64,000 bases of DNA from Hevea brasiliensis. Lineage: Eukaryota; Streptophyta; Magnoliopsida; Malpighiales; Euphorbiaceae. The notes beneath the pieces were generated by a model. That model was not told where the DNA came from, searched no databases, and saw nothing but the letters and a program-made list of their open reading frames with translations. The stretch spans positions 8,503,375-8,567,374 of the forward strand of contig NC_079510.1 of the NCBI RefSeq assembly GCF_030052815.1. The letters are read 5' to 3'. Made by a program: the position numbers and the translations under genes. Positions 59,501 through 64,000 of this stretch are shown here, piece after piece (the first letter of the stretch is position 1; each line of letters begins with the position of its first letter).

Positions 59501-62500
59501 GGACATAAATAGAACCTTATTGAAGTATAAATCTCATTAGAAAGATTAAAGAAAAATTAAATAATTAGTACAAAGAAAAGTGAGAAATCGAAAAACAGAC
59601 AAAACCCGGTAATACCGAAAAATCAGGAATGCCACCCGAACAGGGGCATTATGGTCATTTGACATGCCGAAGTGTCTTTTGACCTAAATGTCCATTAAAA
59701 ATAAATAGTATTACACTTAGAAAATAAAATGAAAAATTAAATTGGTGGTACCTAAAATAAATAGTGGAAATTATGGGTTAAATGTGGAATAAATGAATAA
59801 TTACTTTATCATATGATTAAGTGACTAAGTGGACCACTAAGGGGATTAATTAAATACATAGTGGGACATGTGTACACTTAAAATGCAGCTGAATAAGTCA
59901 TCTTCCTCATTTGCATTCAAATTGCCGAATTGAAGAGTGAAGGAAACTCCATAGCCATTTTTCATGCAAGCTTTCTTAAGTCTCCATTTTCAACTCCAAC
60001 CTCTTAGTGTTCTTCATTAAACTTTGTCTACACATCACAAGGAAGATATTGATACTAATTTTGAGAAGTTTGATGAAGGTTTAGCAAGTTACAATTAAAG
60101 GTAAGTTTGCATTTTTGAGAATTTCTTTGTTAAAGTTTATGTTCATGTTATGGGTGTTAGTTTGGTGAAAGAAAATTTTGAGTTTGAAGGGTTATTGTTG
60201 TTTTCATTTTGGACAGCCATGAGTCACGTTTTTGATGAGATATTTGTGCATATAATTGATGAGAAATGGTGTTGATCATGATGAATTAGTAACCTAGTGA
60301 ATTATTTCATGTATATGTGGTGATTTATGCACTTGGATGGGAAATTGTAAAATGGACGGCACTTTGATGTTGAAGAATGGTTTGTGGCAGCTTGGGGACA
60401 CTTGAGTAATGGTATATATTGAAGGAAATGTATGCAAAATATTAACCTAGAAGGATTGATGATATGTATGTAGATTGATCTTGTAAAGTGTGTGTAAAAT
60501 TTGTAATGGTTAGGTGTATTTGTAATAGTACTTAGAAATTGTAATTGTGAATGATATTGGTGTGTTGAGGGTGATTGGAATCTGCCCAAAATAATGCTAA
60601 TGTAATGTAGAAAATGCTTTTGGTAATGTGCCAAAACAGTTTGGTAGGGTATGGAAGTAAACCTTGCAAGGTGAGTATGTGTTTGAAGTTGGGGTGTGAA
60701 ATGCATATTGAGGGCAGTGTATATTTTAGCCTATAACCTTGAATGTGTAACCTCAATTGGTATGAGACCAAATTGAGGTGAAACTAGGCACAAAATGTGC
60801 CAACTTCCATTGAGAAACCATGCCAAAATTCTGCTTGCAAGGTGACCTAAAAAAATGACCAATTCGGATTAGGTGCAATTAGGACCTGAAAAATGACCAA
60901 TTGGGCAGCAGTGAGTGTTTAGGCCATAACTCACTCAAACCAGGTCCAATTGACCTGAAATTTTAACCAAGAACAGTTAAGACCCATACCTACAAGTCTT
61001 ATGAAGACACCAAAGCCCAGAAATGACCATAAGCAAGTCAAACAACTTGCACAATTTCGGGTCCAAAAACTGGCCGAACCAGAATTGACCAATTTGACCT
61101 AAAATTGACCTAAAATGGTACCATTTGACTAGCAATAGTGTAATGACCATAACTTGGTCTACTTAACTCGGATTGACCTGAAATTTTGTACCGCGTGCAA
61201 TAAGACCTAGATCTACAAATTTGTAGTTTCGACCGAGACCCGAAAACCGAGGGAACTAGATCGTCCGGTTAGGTCAAACCAGTGTCCCGGAATCCAGTAA
61301 TTTGCATTAAAATGCACTAAGCAAGGAAATGACTTTGGTAAAACATACCAAACCTAAAACCCTATCAAATGTGACATATTAACGACACTAAAACCTAATT
61401 TACCTAAAACGCAACGAGGGTCGGTATATTAGGTGATTAAGTGAATAATTGAGTTCAGTGCATTATTTACCAAACACCATCGATAGAGACAGTTTAAATT
61501 AGTAGTGAAACACTTCAAATTGTGTTTCTCGATTACCAAAGACTCAGAAAAGGGAAGGAAACACTGAGTCCAGATCGTGGGACAGTCATCGAGGTTTGTG
61601 CACAACAAGCTGTTTCTTTTGAATTATTTTCAATGGAAATAAATATTGACTATTTGCATATCATTGTTTTAAATTGTGGAAATGTGTTTGGTGGACACTT
61701 ATTGATTGAAAAACATTGTGAATGGTTTGAAACTGTGAAAATGTGTTTGAGTGGTATTTGATGGATACTTATGGCTTGAAAAGCACTGTAAATGGTTTTT
61801 GTAGAAATTGAAGTGTATTACGAATTGTGTTGCCATTTTGTGAATGAAATTATAACTTTGGAAATTTATTGGATTCTTACGGATCATTTGAATAAAATGT
61901 TTGGAATTGTTTTGACTCACAATTGGCATGACATCGATAATATGTTCCTCCTCCATTAATGGGGTGAGTGTGATTATTCCTCCTCTTTGACTTATTAGTC
62001 CGGGTGAGTATGATTATGTTCCTCCTCTTTGACTTCCCACCGAGGTGAGTATGGATGAGTTCTCATTATATAGCTAGCTTCCTCCTCATTGATTTCGATT
62101 ATTGGGGTGAGCATGTCTTGTCGTGGTGTACAACACGGCATATATGGAAAAATTATGTCATGGCCTAAATTGTGTTATAGATTGGCAACATTGTATTCTT
62201 GATTATTTGATCGAATTGTGTTATTATGTATTGTGAGATTGTGAAATTGATTTAAACTCTTATTGACATATATCTATTGAATTCAACCATGATCTGACTT
62301 ATTGAAAATTATTGTGATATTAACAAATGGAGTTTAAATTCTTGTTGACATTTATTGTCTTGAATTTAACTATGGTTTTAAGTATCCACTATTGATATGA
62401 TTTATGAATTGTGATTTAAAATTTGTATTTGGTTAATGTTGTGCACCACTGAGACATTGTCTCAGCGATAGCTTTTATTGCCGCAGTAGAGAGAGACAGT

Positions 62501-63853
62501 GTGGCAAAGCAGTTAGGTCGCTAGTATCGCCAAATGAGAGATTTTTGGGTATAGTGAGTATACCACATGTGGCATTTTGTATCAGTAATGTATATTCACT
62601 GTATGTATATTTTGTTCTTGGTTTTGAGCAATTGTAAATTTAAGTTGTACAGTAAAGTTGTAAAATAATTATGAGTTATTTGGCTTGTAAAAATTGTGTT
62701 ATATCTTTGTATCTTAGTCTTTGAAAATCACTGTGGATTTGACTTGAGAAATGTGTTGTGTTGATAAAAATGTTGGAGTTGAGATTTGAAAATATATTGA
62801 AGTGCTTTTTACAGGTTTTCTGAAGAACTGTTTTGTCCAAAATACAAATGGCACCTTGCCAAAATTTTTACAGATATTCCAAATAAATCAAATGAGTTAG
62901 TTGTTTCACTTCAGTTCACCAAAGTCTTTCACACCTGTAAATAGTGCTCACCACTGTAAAAGAAGTAAGAAAAGTTTTTAAAATCCCTTGTAGTGTATTT
63001 AATGGATTATCAGTAGACGGAGTTGGTAATTCATTAGGTATACTACGGGATCATGTTATGCCTTACAGAGGGGTAGGGTGTGACACTTGAGGTGAGCTCC
63101 CATGGTGGAATGAAAGAGATGAGAGAGGGAAAGGGATGAGGACAGAACACTAAAAAAAAAAAAAGACCCAAATTGCTTTTTTTTTTTTCTTTTAATTTGT
63201 TTTTATGTGTATTTGTCATCAAATTGACTTGGTCAAAACGGTAATTAAATGTAAAATTATTTATGTGATCATACATGATGTCATAAAGCATTTTATTTTT
63301 TGAATTTCTTTTCCTTTTCATTTTCTTTTGTATTTATTTTTTTATTAGTTCTTTAATTTAATTCTTGATTCCGAAATTTTCTTTTCTCCCATTTTATTGG
63401 ACAGTTAGGTCAGGTGTCAGCTCTAGGGGTGAATTGACCAAATTGCCCCTCACCGGTTTGATCCGTTTTGCAAGTTATTCAATATTTCTTCCGGATCCCT
63501 GACCTAATTATTTGACCTGCTTAACAATTCTTTTTCATGATTTTCTCTTTTCCACTGTGTTCGCAATAATCCTAAGAACTGCAGCGTTCCATTTTACGGT
63601 TTCGAAAATTTGAGTTTAAACTGATCTCGCAGTCATTCCTGAGAAGATCACCCATCGCTGTGACTCCTGGCTCATTTAACTTCTTGTGTTCTGTTTTTCT
63701 TCTCTATACTTAGTTATTTGGCAATTACTAATTATTTGTGTTCAGGGCTTAACTAGGTATCTTAGACATGGTTCTATTTCTCTTAATTATCGGGACTGAT
63801 ACCAGTCATCAAAACAGTAAAATATACCAGGCTATGCAATTAGGGGTGTTATA
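56505..63853 (-). repeat. 5' LTR of element C, split by solo LTR S4
   Basis: Pieces 56505-59219 and 63091-63853, about 3.48 kb. On the minus strand it starts TATAACACCCCTAATTGC at 63853 (TG of the LTR start changed to TA) and ends TGACA at 56505. It matches the middle LTR 26706-29568 closely and element D LTRs more loosely. Palindrome at 58596-58620; hairpin 1 is CTGAGTAT/ATACTCAG within 57130-57184; donor-like GTAAGT near 59073. Confidence 0.88.
59220..63085 (+). mobile_element. Solo LTR S4 (3866 bp) in the 5' LTR of element C
   Basis: Starts TGTAACACCCCTAAGTTCGG, ends GGGTGTGACA, flanked by CTTGA at 59215-59219 and 63086-63090. The empty site is seen uninterrupted in the middle LTR near 29425. 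No internal region. Donor-like GTAAGT at 60101, palindrome at 60751-60778, double hairpin at 62449-62487. Same subfamily as S1 and S3. Confidence 0.95.
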
Positions 63854-64000
63854 TTGGGTATCAATGAGGTATTGTCAATCCAAAGTTATATTGGGATGCC
63901 AAAAAGCCACTAGTCATGGATTAATAGATCATTTGTCAAATATTTACTTCGATCGTGATAAATCAACCAATTAAGTTTTGGTGTCTAATGGGCATTTCGC
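63854..64000. other. Flank of element C, unassigned
   Basis: 147 bases beyond the LTR start of element C. No motif or similarity to other parts of the window is recognised. It should represent the insertion target of element C. Confidence 0.4.

Larger units (their letters stand above)
25290..63853 (-). mobile_element. Element C: tandem Tekay-type element (LTR-internal-LTR-internal), split by element D and solo LTR S4
   Basis: Read on the minus strand: 5' LTR (63853 down to 56505, split by S4), internal region (56504 to 51824), middle LTR (51823-51767 then 29568-26706, split by element D), and a second primer site and gag (26705 to 25290), which is then cut off. Each LTR is followed by its own primer site and gag, so this is not one simple element. 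The two gag regions share a stop in the same codon (TAA where B reads CAA in EVQGEAP). Unequal recombination between LTRs of related copies, or a local duplication, would produce it. The coding regions are heavily broken. Confidence 0.85.

Noticed and set aside
1..64000. A new cellular or defence-type system
   Set aside because: All readable proteins are retrotransposon gag-pol or the Transposase_28-like remnant; nothing else in the window supports another system.

Overview
The window is plant nuclear DNA made almost entirely of nested LTR retrotransposons. No cellular gene, tRNA, rRNA or CRISPR array is recognisable. It is AT-rich. The coding remnants are Ty3/gypsy gag, protease, reverse transcriptase, RNase H and integrase ending in a chromodomain-like tail. 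Initiator-Met-type primer sites (TGGTATCAGAGC) and LTRs of 3.4-4.1 kb fit the Del/Tekay chromovirus lineage. I infer heterochromatic, probably pericentromeric, DNA of a eudicot. A woody Euphorbiaceae such as Hevea would fit, but that is a weak guess.

Left block (1-22811). Element A lies on the minus strand. Its 3' LTR is cut by the window start, its gag-pol is broken, and its 5' LTR is 19170-22811. Element B (plus strand, 7416-19091, target duplication AGTTG) sits in the leader of A. B is the most intact copy: two LTRs about 1-2% different by eye and a complete gag-pol complement damaged by three frameshifts and three stops.

Middle strip (22812-25289). This holds a broken plus-strand ORF pair resembling the plant 'putative gypsy-type transposon' (Transposase_28-like) protein family, then five 23-bp tandem repeats and unassigned DNA. 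Element A probably landed inside this ORF.

Right block (25290-63853). Element C (minus strand) is a tandem LTR-internal-LTR-internal structure whose two internal regions share a stop codon. Element D (plus strand, 29569-51766, target duplication GTCAA) is inserted in the middle LTR of C. D has good LTRs but a collapsed 3-kb internal region. The 5' LTR of D contains solo LTR S1 (32002-36080, TGTTG) and solo LTR S2 (minus strand, 36677-44072, TAAAT). S2 itself contains solo LTR S3 (39076-42907, TACTT). The 5' LTR of C contains solo LTR S4 (59220-63085, CTTGA). The nest is thus four levels deep: C, D, S2, S3.

No element in view has an intact gag-pol, so none looks autonomous now. The least expected signals are in the LTRs. 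The first is a splice-donor-like AG|GTAAGT at a near-constant distance (about 860-900 bp) from the LTR start. The second is a double hairpin whose stem changes in a compensatory way between subfamilies. The third is a pair of adjacent perfect palindromes present in nearly every LTR.
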